DNA of 64,000 bases. It comes from JAEWSN01 sp942493335. GTDB lineage: Bacteria; Bacillota; Clostridia; DSM-8532. The stretch covers positions 2,790,001 through 2,854,000 of the forward strand of contig OW818693.1 of NCBI GenBank assembly GCA_942493335.1, written 5' to 3'. The position numbers and the translations under genes were made by a program. Positions 45,884 to 54,191 of the stretch are shown piece by piece; position 1 is the stretch's first letter; each line of letters starts with the position of its first letter. The notes under the pieces were generated by a model that was given only the letters and a program-made list of their open reading frames with translations, was not told the origin of the DNA and did not search any database.

Positions 45884-46402
45884 TCAGAACGGAAGATCTT
45901 CGTCATCCTCGTTCAGGGTGTAGAAACCGTCGCCGGTTTCAGGAGTCGGCACGTTGGAAGGAGCTGCCGCGTAACCGCCCTGGCTTCCGGAGTTGCCTCC
46001 CTGATAGCCCGAACCACCGCCGGCATTGCCTGCGCTGCGCTGGTAGCCGCCGCTGGAAGGCATGTCTCCGCCACCCTGGCTGTCCCTGCGTCCTTCGGCG
46101 AAATACGCCTGGTCCACATGAACTTCCGTACGGTTGCGTTTCTGGCCTTCCTTGTCGGTCCACTGGTCATTGCGGAGGTAACCCTCAATCAAGACCTGCA
46201 TCCCCTTCTTGAACCATTTGCCGACAAAGTCAGACGTTTGGCGCCACGCCACAATATCAAAGAAATCCGCGGACTGTTGACCTTCCTGCGGCTTTCCGGG
46301 CCGGTTGACCGCAAGACGGAACCGGGTGACCGAGATGTTGTTGGGCGTGAAGCGTGTTTCCGGGTCAGCGACAAGCCTTCCCATCAAAATGACTCTGTTC
46401 AT
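45884..46402 (-). CDS. ssb: single-stranded DNA-binding protein
   Basis: Binds single-stranded DNA in replication, recombination and repair. The 172 aa product has the OB-fold opening MNRVILMGRLVADPETRFTP, FRLAVNRPGKPQ, FFDIVAWRQTSDFVGKWFKK and VLIEGYLRNDQWTD. A Gly-, Ser- and Gln-rich tail follows, ending in the acidic tip EDDEDLPF that recruits partner proteins. It lies 120 bp downstream of rpsF in the usual order, but the normal third gene, rpsR, is absent here. Confidence 0.97.
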   Translation of the reverse strand: MNRVILMGRLVADPETRFTPNNISVTRFRLAVNRPGKPQEGQQSADFFDIVAWRQTSDFVGKWFKKGMQVLIEGYLRNDQWTDKEGQKRNRTEVHVDQAYFAEGRRDSQGGGDMPSSGGYQRSAGNAGGGSGYQGGNSGSQGGYAAAPSNVPTPETGDGFYTLNEDDEDLPF

Positions 46403-46522
46403 GCGAATGTACCGCCTTCTTCCCGTGTTTCACGGGTATAATCCCCGAACGTCCGAATCGCATGGCCTCGTGCACACTGCCCGTCGGGCGGCCTGCAGGG
46501 GCCGTGTCGTCTGCAAAGCCGC

Positions 46523-46810
46523 TTACTTGGCGTCTTTACGGATGACGAGGTACTTCATGACGCCCTCGGTGATCTTGAAATTTCGTTCAAGCTCAGCGGG
46601 GAAGTCTGCCGGTGCAGAGAAATGCATCAGCACGTAGTACCCTTCCTTTTGGTCCTGGACCTCGTAAGCGAGACGCTTCCGACCCCATTCTTCGAGAGCT
46701 TCCGGTGTGGCGTTCGCCTCAACGATGCCCTTGAACTTCTCGATGATGCCCTTGGTGGACTCCTCGTCGAGTGTCGGGTTGATGATGTACATGGCCTCGT
46801 ACTTGTTCAT
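46523..46810 (-). CDS. rpsF: 30S ribosomal protein S6
   Basis: A 95 aa ribosomal protein of normal size (MNKYEAMYIINPTLDEESTK to MKYLVIRKDAK), with the WGRKRLAYEVQDQKEGYYVL segment of the family. The start at 46810 follows AGGAGGTG, while the longer open frame upstream lacks support. It binds S18 in the small-subunit platform. A possible promoter lies at 47054-47083, and a hairpin at 46838-46859 may be the S6:S18 autoregulatory site. Confidence 0.97.
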   Translation of the reverse strand: MNKYEAMYIINPTLDEESTKGIIEKFKGIVEANATPEALEEWGRKRLAYEVQDQKEGYYVLMHFSAPADFPAELERNFKITEGVMKYLVIRKDAK

Positions 46811-46837
46811 GACCTTTTTCACCTCCTTTTGGACTAT

Positions 46838-46859
46838 GGCCCTGCCCATTCGGCAGAGC
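46838..46859 (-). promoter_or_regulatory. leader hairpin of rpsF, possible S6:S18 binding site
   Basis: On the minus strand GCTCTGCC and GGGCAGGGC form a stem around a CCGAATGG loop, 28 nt before the start codon. Many bacteria regulate rpsF through an S6:S18 leader motif with a conserved CCG element. The match here is by eye only. Confidence 0.4.
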
Positions 46860-47053
46860 AAGGATGTCGTATTCTTGTCATCATGTCCGGGTTCATTCCG
46901 TATCCTTTGGCTTGCCGGCGAGACACCAACCAGCCCATAAACCGGAATACCGGGTCACGAGCCAGAGGGATCTATCCGGAAAACAAGGGGACAGGCTTCT
47001 CCGAACGTTTTGACGGGCGCAGTGATTACACGGTCGCCAAATACGCAAGGACA

Positions 47054-47083
47054 ATGATACCACAGATCGGGGACCCAAGTAAA
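47054..47083 (-). promoter_or_regulatory. possible promoter of rpsF-ssb
   Basis: TTTACT (47078-47083 on the minus strand), 18 bp and TATCAT (47054-47059) with a TGG just before, suggesting an extended -10. The predicted leader to rpsF is about 240 nt. Confidence 0.45.
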
Positions 47084-47204
47084 TAAGCTGCGAGCCTACA
47101 TGGATGCAATGCACCTTACAGGGCACAGCTCACAACAATGGAGGCAAGGACAGGGAGCGAAAAGTCGCGATCACGGGATAAGCAGCCCACCGGGGCGGCA
47201 TCCC

Positions 47205-47879
47205 TCACATTTTTGCATTCATGCTGTCGATGATGGTCTCCATCTGATGCCGGATATGGGCTTCCGCAAGCACTGACGACTCCTTTTCCTGCCCGTTGCG
47301 CAGGGTATCCAGAATCCCCGAATGTTCCGTCTCCACATCCACCGCCTTGGAAATGTCGCGCAAATAAATGACACGGAACCGATAGATATGCTCCCTCAGG
47401 CTGGAAGCCGCCGCCACAAGGCGCGGGTTGCCGGAGGCAATATAGATGAGGTCATGAAACTCGATGTCCTTCTTGATCGCGCCTTCGATGTTTTCCTTCA
47501 GCACATGGGAGGCATATTGCTTGTGGACCGCTTCCAACGCCTTGATCTGCGCAGGCTGTATCCGCTTGGCGGCCAGGCCTGTGGCGAGACGATCCAGCGC
47601 GGACCGCACTTCCAGCACATCCACGATATCCTTCACAGAGATCTCCGCCACACGGGTTCCCCGTCGGGGTTCCATCATGACCAGGCCGTCGGCTTCCAGC
47701 TTGCGGATGGCTTCCCGGACAGGGGTCCGGCTCACGCCCATCTGCTCCGCAAGGTAAACTTCCATCAGCCTTTCCCCGGGGCGCAGATCCCCGTTCACAA
47801 TCGCGTTGCGCAGCGTCTCGAAAATCACATCACGCAGCGGTTGATAGTTGTCCAGTTTGATCTTCGGAATCTTCGCCAT
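47205..47879 (-). CDS. GntR-family transcriptional regulator, FadR/FCD type
   Basis: A 224 aa DNA-binding regulator. The winged helix-turn-helix covers residues about 14-75 (RPGERLMEVYLAEQMGVSRT, PVREAIRKLEADGLVMMEPR, GTRVAEI). The C-terminal FCD ligand domain is all helical, with DIVDVLEVRSALDRLATGLA, EFHDLIYIASGNPRLV and AEAHIRHQ, where Asp and His residues usually bind a metal and a carboxylate ligand. GGAGGAG lies 7 nt before the start. It follows ispE by 117 bp on the same strand, so it is probably transcribed from the ispE promoter. Target genes are unknown. Confidence 0.92.
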   Translation of the reverse strand: MAKIPKIKLDNYQPLRDVIFETLRNAIVNGDLRPGERLMEVYLAEQMGVSRTPVREAIRKLEADGLVMMEPRRGTRVAEISVKDIVDVLEVRSALDRLATGLAAKRIQPAQIKALEAVHKQYASHVLKENIEGAIKKDIEFHDLIYIASGNPRLVAAASSLREHIYRFRVIYLRDISKAVDVETEHSGILDTLRNGQEKESSVLAEAHIRHQMETIIDSMNAKM

Positions 47880-47996
47880 GATGTCTCCTCCGCAAACCCT
47901 TCGGCTTGCCCTGTCTATTTCCAGAAAGGCCTTATGTCGCCGGCAGTGTCCTGCCTGTCGTCTCCATGATCGCTATATGTCGGCACGGCTCTTCTG

Positions 47997-48899
47997 TCAT
48001 CTGAAAGGCCCGGACGATGGTCCGTAAGGTCCGTCAATTGTCTGAATCGCCCAGCTATCGGGCCAGCCCGTTTCCATCTCCATCTGTGCGGCACGTGCGG
48101 TCGCCTCATTAGGGAACAACCCGAACACCGACGGTCCGCTGCCGCTCATCCGACTCCCCAGCGCACCCAGTTCCAGCATTCTTGCACGGATGCGCGCAAT
48201 TTCCGGGTGAGCCGGCACAGTCACGCTTTCCAGCACATTCCGCATCCCTTGCGCCAAACCAGCCAGATCCCTCTGCGTCACAGCGTCCGCAAGGTTCTTT
48301 GTATCCGGCCTTTCTCCCAGCGCATCAAGCTTCAGATGGGTGAACACCCAGGGCGTTGATACGGGAAATGCCGGCTTCACGAGAACCAGCCAATACCCGG
48401 CAAAGGAAGGCAACGGCGTCAGCACTTCTCCAATTCCCTCGGAGAGGCAGGTCCCGCCCATCAGGCAATAGGGCACGTCGGCACCGATCCGGACCCCGAT
48501 TTCAGCCATTTCACCGGCGGAAAGAGGATATCCGTTCATGGCGTTCATCCCATTCAATACCGCTGCCGCATCGGTGCTCCCGCCTGCCAGCCCGGCGGCT
48601 GCCGGAATGCGTTTCCGGATGCGAATGTGCACACCGCCCGACGGAATCCGATCCATAAAGGCGGCCGCCGCTTTCCATGCAATGTTCCGCGCATCGACGG
48701 GAACGATGCCCGCCTCCGTATCCCGCTCACACACACATTCCAGGGAAATCCCGGACGTTCTTTTCTCCAGGCGGATGCCATCCGACAGGCCGATGGTCTG
48801 CATGATCATGGCCAGTCGATGATAGCCGTTCGGCAACCGTCCCAGGACATCCAGCGACAGATTGATCTTCGCCGGTGCCTCCACCGCCCATTCCCGCAT
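47997..48899 (-). CDS. ispE: 4-diphosphocytidyl-2-C-methyl-D-erythritol kinase
   Basis: GHMP-family kinase of the MEP isoprenoid pathway, phosphorylating the 2-hydroxyl of CDP-methylerythritol. The 300 aa product has the N-terminal EAPAKINLSLDVLGRLPNGY and YHRLAMIMQTIGLSD, the ATP-binding glycine loop PAAAGLAGGSTDAAAVLNG (about residue 95) and the C-terminal GSRMSGSGPSVFGLF. A near-consensus promoter lies at 49044-49072. It stands between veg and a GntR regulator, an arrangement common in Clostridia. Confidence 0.95.
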   Translation of the reverse strand: MREWAVEAPAKINLSLDVLGRLPNGYHRLAMIMQTIGLSDGIRLEKRTSGISLECVCERDTEAGIVPVDARNIAWKAAAAFMDRIPSGGVHIRIRKRIPAAAGLAGGSTDAAAVLNGMNAMNGYPLSAGEMAEIGVRIGADVPYCLMGGTCLSEGIGEVLTPLPSFAGYWLVLVKPAFPVSTPWVFTHLKLDALGERPDTKNLADAVTQRDLAGLAQGMRNVLESVTVPAHPEIARIRARMLELGALGSRMSGSGPSVFGLFPNEATARAAQMEMETGWPDSWAIQTIDGPYGPSSGPFR

Positions 48900-49043
48900 C
48901 GACTTTCTCCCCGCCGGCCAACCGGCGCGCCTTCATCATTTCGGACTGCCGCACATGGGCATGCCTCGTCCCATTGCCGAGTCACCCGGCCACAATTCAG
49001 GGGCTCGGATCCCGCCCTGTGCAGAAATGTATTGTTCATGTAC

Positions 49044-49072
49044 ATTATATACAAAAAACGCACTTAGTACAA
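49044..49072 (-). promoter_or_regulatory. sigma-A promoter of ispE-gntR
   Basis: TTGTAC (49067-49072 on the minus strand), 17 bp and a perfect TATAAT (49044-49049). The TGTA-N7-TACA symmetry around the -10 box could be an operator, perhaps for the GntR protein encoded downstream. Confidence 0.8.
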
Positions 49073-49129
49073 CCTTCGAGGAGATACGTACAAAAGGCAG
49101 AAAATGCTTTCCGATGTCTGTTTTCGCGC

Positions 49130-49158
49130 AAAGAAAAAGAACCGGAAACCCGGTTCTT
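49130..49158 (-). terminator. intrinsic terminator of veg
   Basis: On the minus strand AAGAACCGG, loop GTTT, CCGGTTCTT (9 bp perfect), then TTTCTTT. It starts about 35 nt after the veg stop. Confidence 0.92.
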
Positions 49159-49192
49159 CCATTCTTTATCGAACAATCAAGGAGGCAGTGCC

Positions 49193-49444
49193 TCAGACCA
49201 GATGAAGGGTGACGGGCTTGACTTCGACCGTATTGGTCAATATGTCCGTATAACTGTAGGAAACCTTCCTGGGGGAGTTGTAGTCATTTTCGAAACATAC
49301 CGTAAAGATGCTGGGGTATGCATGTTCAATGACGCCTTCCTTCACAAATGTCTTTTTTCTTCCCTTGTTTGCCTTGAGTTGAATCTTCTGGCCGACACAA
49401 CATTCCATCTCTTTCCGGATCTGGGCAATTGAGTTCTTGTCCAT
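49193..49444 (-). CDS. veg: Veg family protein
   Basis: An 83 aa small basic protein with an SH3-like fold, conserved in Bacillota next to ispE. The marks are IRKEMECCVGQKIQLKANKG, RKKTFVKEGVIEHAYPSIFT and NSPRKVSYSYTDILTNTVEV. In Bacillus subtilis it promotes biofilm-matrix expression. The molecular role is unclear. GAGGTGG precedes the ATG at 49444, and the promoter at 49470-49498 gives a leader of only about 20 nt. A clean terminator ends the transcript before ispE. Confidence 0.95.
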   Translation of the reverse strand: MDKNSIAQIRKEMECCVGQKIQLKANKGRKKTFVKEGVIEHAYPSIFTVCFENDYNSPRKVSYSYTDILTNTVEVKPVTLHLV

Positions 49445-49469
49445 ACTGCGTCCACCTCATTTCTTCATC

Positions 49470-49498
49470 ATCGTACCATAAAACGGCTATTATGTCAA
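49470..49498 (-). promoter_or_regulatory. sigma-A promoter of veg
   Basis: Perfect TTGACA (49493-49498 on the minus strand), 17 bp and TACGAT (49470-49475). veg is known as a very strongly expressed vegetative gene in Bacillus. Confidence 0.85.
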
Positions 49499-49792
49499 AC
49501 AAGCGTTGTGCATATTCGCCAAACCCGCTTCCCGCGCAAGGTGCGGAGTTTGTAGGATTTGTAGTGCGCATTCCATCGACAATCCGGCGAAAAAGAGGCG
49601 TGAAACGCCTATGCACCAGACATTTCACTACATCCGAACGGAGGCACCGAGGCTTTTCTTCGCCGTTTTACATCCGATTCTTCTATGTATCTCGCACAGA
49701 AATTCCATTTTCGACTTTTTACACGAGAATCATCTTTCTGTATAATAGGAAAATATGACTCGGACCCACCGTCACCCCCGCAGGAGGATGCC
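49499..49792. other. divergent intergenic region veg/fhs
   Basis: Apart from the two promoters, about 200 bp between 49500 and 49715 show no gene and no recognisable RNA. An inverted repeat AGGCGT-GAAA-ACGCCT lies near 49594-49609. Confidence 0.4.
49718..49746 (+). promoter_or_regulatory. sigma-A promoter of fhs
   Basis: TTTACA (49718-49723), 17 bp and a perfect TATAAT (49741-49746), 46 bp before the fhs ATG. The short leader leaves no room for a riboswitch. Confidence 0.82.
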
Positions 49793-51463
49793 ATGCGCAC
49801 GGACATCGAGATCGCCCAGAGTGCAACCCTGGACCCCATTGAAACAGTCGCGGCCAGACTTGGCGTGTCGCGTGAATGGCTGGAACTGTACGGGGACAGC
49901 AAGGCCAAGCTGAAAACAGGACTGTGGGACACCGTCAAGGATCGTCCGGATGGAAAACTCGTCCTGGTCACGGCCATCAATCCCACGCCAGCCGGCGAGG
50001 GAAAGACCACCACCACTGTCGGCCTGGGACAGGCCATGGCGAAAATCGGCAAGAAGGCGAGCATCGCGCTCCGCGAACCTTCCCTCGGCCCGGTCATGGG
50101 CATCAAGGGCGGCGCGGCGGGCGGCGGATACGCGCAGGTCGTCCCGATGGAGGACATCAACCTCCACTTCACGGGAGACATGCACGCCATCACCACCGCC
50201 AACAACCTGCTCTCGGCCGCCATCGACAACCACATCCACCAGGGCAACGTCCTGGGCATCGACCTCCGCCGTATCCTCTGGAAACGCTGCATGGACATGA
50301 ACGACCGCGCCCTGCGCGACATCACGGTCGGCCTGGGCGGCAAAACGAACGGCTTCCCGCGTGAAGACGGCTTCAATATCACGGTCGCCTCCGAAGTCAT
50401 GGCCATCCTTTGCCTGGCGACCGACCTGATGGATCTGAAGGAGCGTCTCTCCCGCATTCTCGTAGCCTACACGCTGGACGACAAGCCTGTCACCGCCGGT
50501 GAACTCGGCGTTGCCGGCGCCATGACGCTCCTGCTGAAGGACGCCATCAAGCCGAACCTCGTGCAGACGCTCGAAAACACACCGGCCTTCATGCACGGCG
50601 GCCCGTTCGCGAACATTGCGCACGGCTGCAACAGCGTTTCCGCCACCAGGCTCGCCTTGAAACTATCCGACTATGTCATCACGGAAGCCGGATTCGGCGC
50701 GGATCTAGGCGCCGAGAAGTTTTTCGACATCAAGTGCCGGTATGCGGGACTGACGCCGGACGCGGTCGTACTGGTCGCGACGGTGCGTGCGCTCAAGTAC
50801 AACGGCGGCGTGAAGAAGGAAGAAACGGGCACCGAGAATGTGGCGGCGCTGGAGTCCGGCATCGCAAACCTCGGCCGCCATGTGGAGAACCTGCGGAAGT
50901 TCGGCGTACCCGTCGTGGTCGCCATCAACCATTTCGCCACGGACACGGAAGCCGAGATTGCCGTCGTGAAGGCGAAATGTGCGGAATGGGGTGTGGATGT
51001 CGCCTTTTCCGAGGTCTTCTCGAAAGGCGGAGAAGGCGGCATCGAACTTGCCGAAACCCTGTGCGCCCTCATTGAACGCGAGCCTTCCCGGTTCAAGCCT
51101 CTGTATGAGTTGGATCAGCCGTTGCGGAGCAAGATCGAGATCATCAACCGCGAAATATACGGCGGCGCGAACGTTGTGTTCCAGGACAAGGCCCTGAAGG
51201 AGCTGCAGAACATCGAAGCACTCGGTTACAGTCACTTGCCGATCTGCATGGCGAAGACGCAGTACTCCCTTTCGGACAACCCGAAGCTGCTGGGCAGCCC
51301 GCGCGGCTTCGATCTGACGGTCAAGGATGTGCGGCTTTCCGCAGGCGCCGGTTTCGTCGTGGTGCTGACAGGCGACATCATGACCATGCCCGGTCTTCCG
51401 AAAGTACCGGCCGCGAACCGGATTGACATCGACGAGGCGGGCGTCATCACGGGCTTGTTCTGA
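49793..51463 (+). CDS. fhs: formate-tetrahydrofolate ligase
   Basis: ATP-dependent formation of 10-formyl-tetrahydrofolate from formate, central to one-carbon metabolism and to the Wood-Ljungdahl or amino-acid-fermenting pathways of anaerobes. The 556 aa product has normal length. Motifs are the P-loop TPAGEGKTTTTVGLGQAM, REPSLGPVMGIKGGAAGGGY, HFTGDMHAITTANNLLSAAI, MHGGPFANIAHGCNSV, EAGFGADLGAEKFFDIK and TGDIMTMPGLPK. The start at 49793 follows AGGAGG by 5 nt. The open frame extending upstream includes the promoter and is not coding. It is a single-gene unit with its own promoter and terminator. Confidence 0.98.
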   Translation: MRTDIEIAQSATLDPIETVAARLGVSREWLELYGDSKAKLKTGLWDTVKDRPDGKLVLVTAINPTPAGEGKTTTTVGLGQAMAKIGKKASIALREPSLGPVMGIKGGAAGGGYAQVVPMEDINLHFTGDMHAITTANNLLSAAIDNHIHQGNVLGIDLRRILWKRCMDMNDRALRDITVGLGGKTNGFPREDGFNITVASEVMAILCLATDLMDLKERLSRILVAYTLDDKPVTAGELGVAGAMTLLLKDAIKPNLVQTLENTPAFMHGGPFANIAHGCNSVSATRLALKLSDYVITEAGFGADLGAEKFFDIKCRYAGLTPDAVVLVATVRALKYNGGVKKEETGTENVAALESGIANLGRHVENLRKFGVPVVVAINHFATDTEAEIAVVKAKCAEWGVDVAFSEVFSKGGEGGIELAETLCALIEREPSRFKPLYELDQPLRSKIEIINREIYGGANVVFQDKALKELQNIEALGYSHLPICMAKTQYSLSDNPKLLGSPRGFDLTVKDVRLSAGAGFVVVLTGDIMTMPGLPKVPAANRIDIDEAGVITGLF

Positions 51464-51562
51464 GCTGACATCCACCCTGTCATAGCCTGGAACTGGTATG
51501 GAAACACCGGATCTGCTTGTCCATCCCAACCGCTTGAACGCACACCAAAGCCGCATGCGAAA

Positions 51563-51610
51563 CAGCCCCGCCTTCCTGATGCCATATCAGGAAGGCGGGG
51601 CTGTTATTTT
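51563..51610 (+). terminator. intrinsic terminator of fhs
   Basis: An 18-bp perfect stem (51563-51580 with 51586-51603), 5-nt loop, followed by TTATTTTGCTTTT. It could also stop transcripts from the chemotaxis gene on the other strand, where the T-tract is weaker. Confidence 0.95.
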
Positions 51611-51680
51611 GCTTTTCCTGTGTTATCCATGTGCTTTCCAACCGGGGACAAACATTGATCGGCGCGCAGGCCTCGGTGAC

Positions 51681-53936
51681 TCAGACCTTGAACTGGCTGA
51701 TCGCTTCCTGCAGTTCCCTTGCTTCCTCGCCGAGACGTCCCGCATAATCGGACATCTCCTCGATGTTGCTGAGCTGCTCTTCGCTGGACGCCATGACTTC
51801 TTCGGTGGAAGCCGCAGTTTCCTCGGATACCGCCGAAATGTTTTGAATGGCGAGCAGGGTATCGTCCTTCACCTGCTCCATTTCGTCCACGTCGCGCTTG
51901 ATGATTTCCACTTCGCCGACAAGACGTTCCATGGACCCGTTGATCTGGTTGAAGGCGCGGATGGCATTCTCCAGCGCGACATCCTGCGAATCCAGGATGG
52001 ATCCTGTCTTTTCCGCCTTTTGCGCGGTCGCCAGTGTCTGTTTCTGGGTTTCGACCACGATGCCGCCGATTTCACGCGTCGCGTTCATCGACTGCTCCGC
52101 AAGTTTCCGGACTTCTTCGGCCACAACGGCGAAGCCCCGCCCGGATTCGCCCGCACGGGCCGCCTCGATGGCAGCGTTGAGCGCCAGCAGGTTCGTCTGG
52201 TCCGCGATACTGTTGATGGCCTTCACGATGTTGCCGATCGATTTCGACCGGTCCGTCAGGATCTGGATGTCCTGCACGATGGCACGGATGAGTTCGTTCG
52301 TTTCCTTCGCCGTCCGGTCCAGTTCTCCGATGGATTCCAGTCCATGTTTGGTCAGCAGCACCGTATCGTTCGTCACCTGCTCGATGACGCGCGTCTTGTC
52401 CCCCACCGTCTCCATGGACCCGGCAAGCTGGCTCATCATCGTCACGCCACGCTCGGAATCCTGGGCCTGGGAGGTTGCGCCTTGTGCGATTTCCGAAATC
52501 GCCCTGGATATTTCCTTGGAAACCTGAGAAACCTGCCCGCTCGACTGCGAAACAACGATGGCTGACTCAGCAACACGGTTGGCCGTCCCGGCGGTCCGTT
52601 CAATCAGACCGCGCATGCTTCCGATCATCCCGTTGATGGCTTTTGTCAGCACACCGAGTTCGTCGACGCGACTTGAAACGGGATTGACCGTCAAATCCCC
52701 GGACGCGGCCTGCTCGGACAGAAGAACGATCCGGTTGATGGTGCGGCCCATTCCGTTCGCCATGTAGATGCCGACTGCGATGGAGAGGAACCCTGCCAGA
52801 AGGACAAAAAGGATGGTGAGCTGAAGAATGTTGTTCGCACCGGCGAGAAGCGTGGAATAGGGCATGAGGCTCGACAGGATGATTCCCGACTTCTCGAGAT
52901 GCACGGTATTTGCGAGATACTTGACGCCTTCGTAGTTGACATCCTCGCTGAACTTGAAGTTCTTCTTGTCCGCCATATAGCGCTTGAAGAAATCAGCCTT
53001 CGCGAACGCAAGCGTTTCCGGTGCGTCCGGAACAATCGTCTTCTTTATTTCGGTCGTGGCGGAATAGCGCATAGCGGCGTCATATCCGTCCTGACCGACC
53101 AAGTGGGCCTGCGTGCCCTCTCCGAGGAACATGCCGCCGATGAAGTCATTCAAAAACTTCTGATTGATCATGATGATGCAGACACCCATGGACTTGCCCG
53201 TCATGGTGCTGCGCAGGGACCGCGCATAGAACAGCTGCGGATCCTTGGGATCGTAATAGGACTGCTTTACGGTGCCATCGTCCTGACGGATGTACTCCTC
53301 TATGATCTTGTGATCCGTAATCCAGACCCCTGAACCGTTCGCACCCAGTGCGATCTGCATGATCTGCTTCTTGCTCAGGGTTTCGTAATCCGGCGTATTG
53401 ATATAGGGCGAGTTGAAGGTGTTCCCTTGCCCAAGGATGGTGATGTCACGAATCACCTTTTCAGACGATGTCATTCCCGCGATCAGCGACTGGACGGCAT
53501 TCGAAGCTTGAATCCGTTCCATGGGCTCCTTGGCGTTCAAAAAGGTCTGCAGATCCTTGTTCGTGAGCATCTGCATGGTGTTGCTGTCCACCTTCGCAAG
53601 CACCATCTCCATGTATTCAGCCTTGCTGGCCAGCGTGTTCCGCGAAGAATCCTTCGCATTGGTGACAAGGGCCTTCGATGCCATGTTATAGGAAAGCGTG
53701 CCCAGCACGATCAGGAAAAGGACGGGCAGCAGGAAGGCAAGCGTCAGTTTTGTCCGGATGCTGCGGTTCATTCCGGCAAGCATCCGCAGGCTCATGATGC
53801 GCTCCGGCAGCCCGCGAAGGCCTTTTGCCGGCTTCCCCGAATCCTCGGAGTAACTTTGTTTTCCAGCTCTTTTCGCCTTCTGGCTACCTGTCTTTGTCCT
53901 CAAGGAGGGTATTCTGATGCCCATGATCGCCATCAT
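51681..53936 (-). CDS. methyl-accepting chemotaxis protein
   Basis: A transmembrane chemoreceptor of about 750 aa. Residues near 60-85 form the first membrane helix (TKLTLAFLLPVLFLIVLGTL), followed by a large extracytoplasmic sensor domain of Cache type, a second helix (ILQLTILFVLLAGFLSIAVG), HAMP, and the signalling domain with the conserved hairpin tip NSIADQTNLLALNAAIEAAR, AGESGRGFAVVAEEVRKLAE. Start choice is uncertain: ATGs at 53936, 53933 and 53924 follow AAAGG, while ATG at 53795 has GGAG at ideal spacing. The longer forms put a basic segment of 45-60 residues before the first helix, which is unusual. A good promoter lies at 54030-54058. The ligand is unknown. Confidence 0.93.
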   Translation of the reverse strand: MMAIMGIRIPSLRTKTGSQKAKRAGKQSYSEDSGKPAKGLRGLPERIMSLRMLAGMNRSIRTKLTLAFLLPVLFLIVLGTLSYNMASKALVTNAKDSSRNTLASKAEYMEMVLAKVDSNTMQMLTNKDLQTFLNAKEPMERIQASNAVQSLIAGMTSSEKVIRDITILGQGNTFNSPYINTPDYETLSKKQIMQIALGANGSGVWITDHKIIEEYIRQDDGTVKQSYYDPKDPQLFYARSLRSTMTGKSMGVCIIMINQKFLNDFIGGMFLGEGTQAHLVGQDGYDAAMRYSATTEIKKTIVPDAPETLAFAKADFFKRYMADKKNFKFSEDVNYEGVKYLANTVHLEKSGIILSSLMPYSTLLAGANNILQLTILFVLLAGFLSIAVGIYMANGMGRTINRIVLLSEQAASGDLTVNPVSSRVDELGVLTKAINGMIGSMRGLIERTAGTANRVAESAIVVSQSSGQVSQVSKEISRAISEIAQGATSQAQDSERGVTMMSQLAGSMETVGDKTRVIEQVTNDTVLLTKHGLESIGELDRTAKETNELIRAIVQDIQILTDRSKSIGNIVKAINSIADQTNLLALNAAIEAARAGESGRGFAVVAEEVRKLAEQSMNATREIGGIVVETQKQTLATAQKAEKTGSILDSQDVALENAIRAFNQINGSMERLVGEVEIIKRDVDEMEQVKDDTLLAIQNISAVSEETAASTEEVMASSEEQLSNIEEMSDYAGRLGEEARELQEAISQFKV

Positions 53937-54029
53937 CCTTTCGCATGCCCGAAAATCAGGAACCGATGCATAAGATTTTCGAAAAATGTCGCTTTTGTTC
54001 AAGTTTGGATCAGAAATGATATCTGGTTT

Positions 54030-54058
54030 ATTCTAGCATTGCACGCATGCGCTATCAA
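54030..54058 (-). promoter_or_regulatory. sigma-A promoter of the chemoreceptor gene
   Basis: TTGATA (54053-54058 on the minus strand), 17 bp and TAGAAT (54030-54035). Transcription would start near 54023, so prmC and the receptor are separate units. Confidence 0.75.
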
Positions 54059-54191
54059 GAAGCGATTACGTCATTCTTACGATAAAATGCACGGATTTTC
54101 AGATATAATTCGTGTATTTGCTGATACCTTTGCTTCCTGCTTCAATTGTATCCTCCAGAATAATACAAAAGAGCACATAATCAACACGTGT

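Noticed and set aside
49499..49792. Possible tetrahydrofolate riboswitch before fhs
   Set aside because: The promoter at 49718-49746 leaves only about 40 nt of leader, too short for such an element, and no matching motif is seen.
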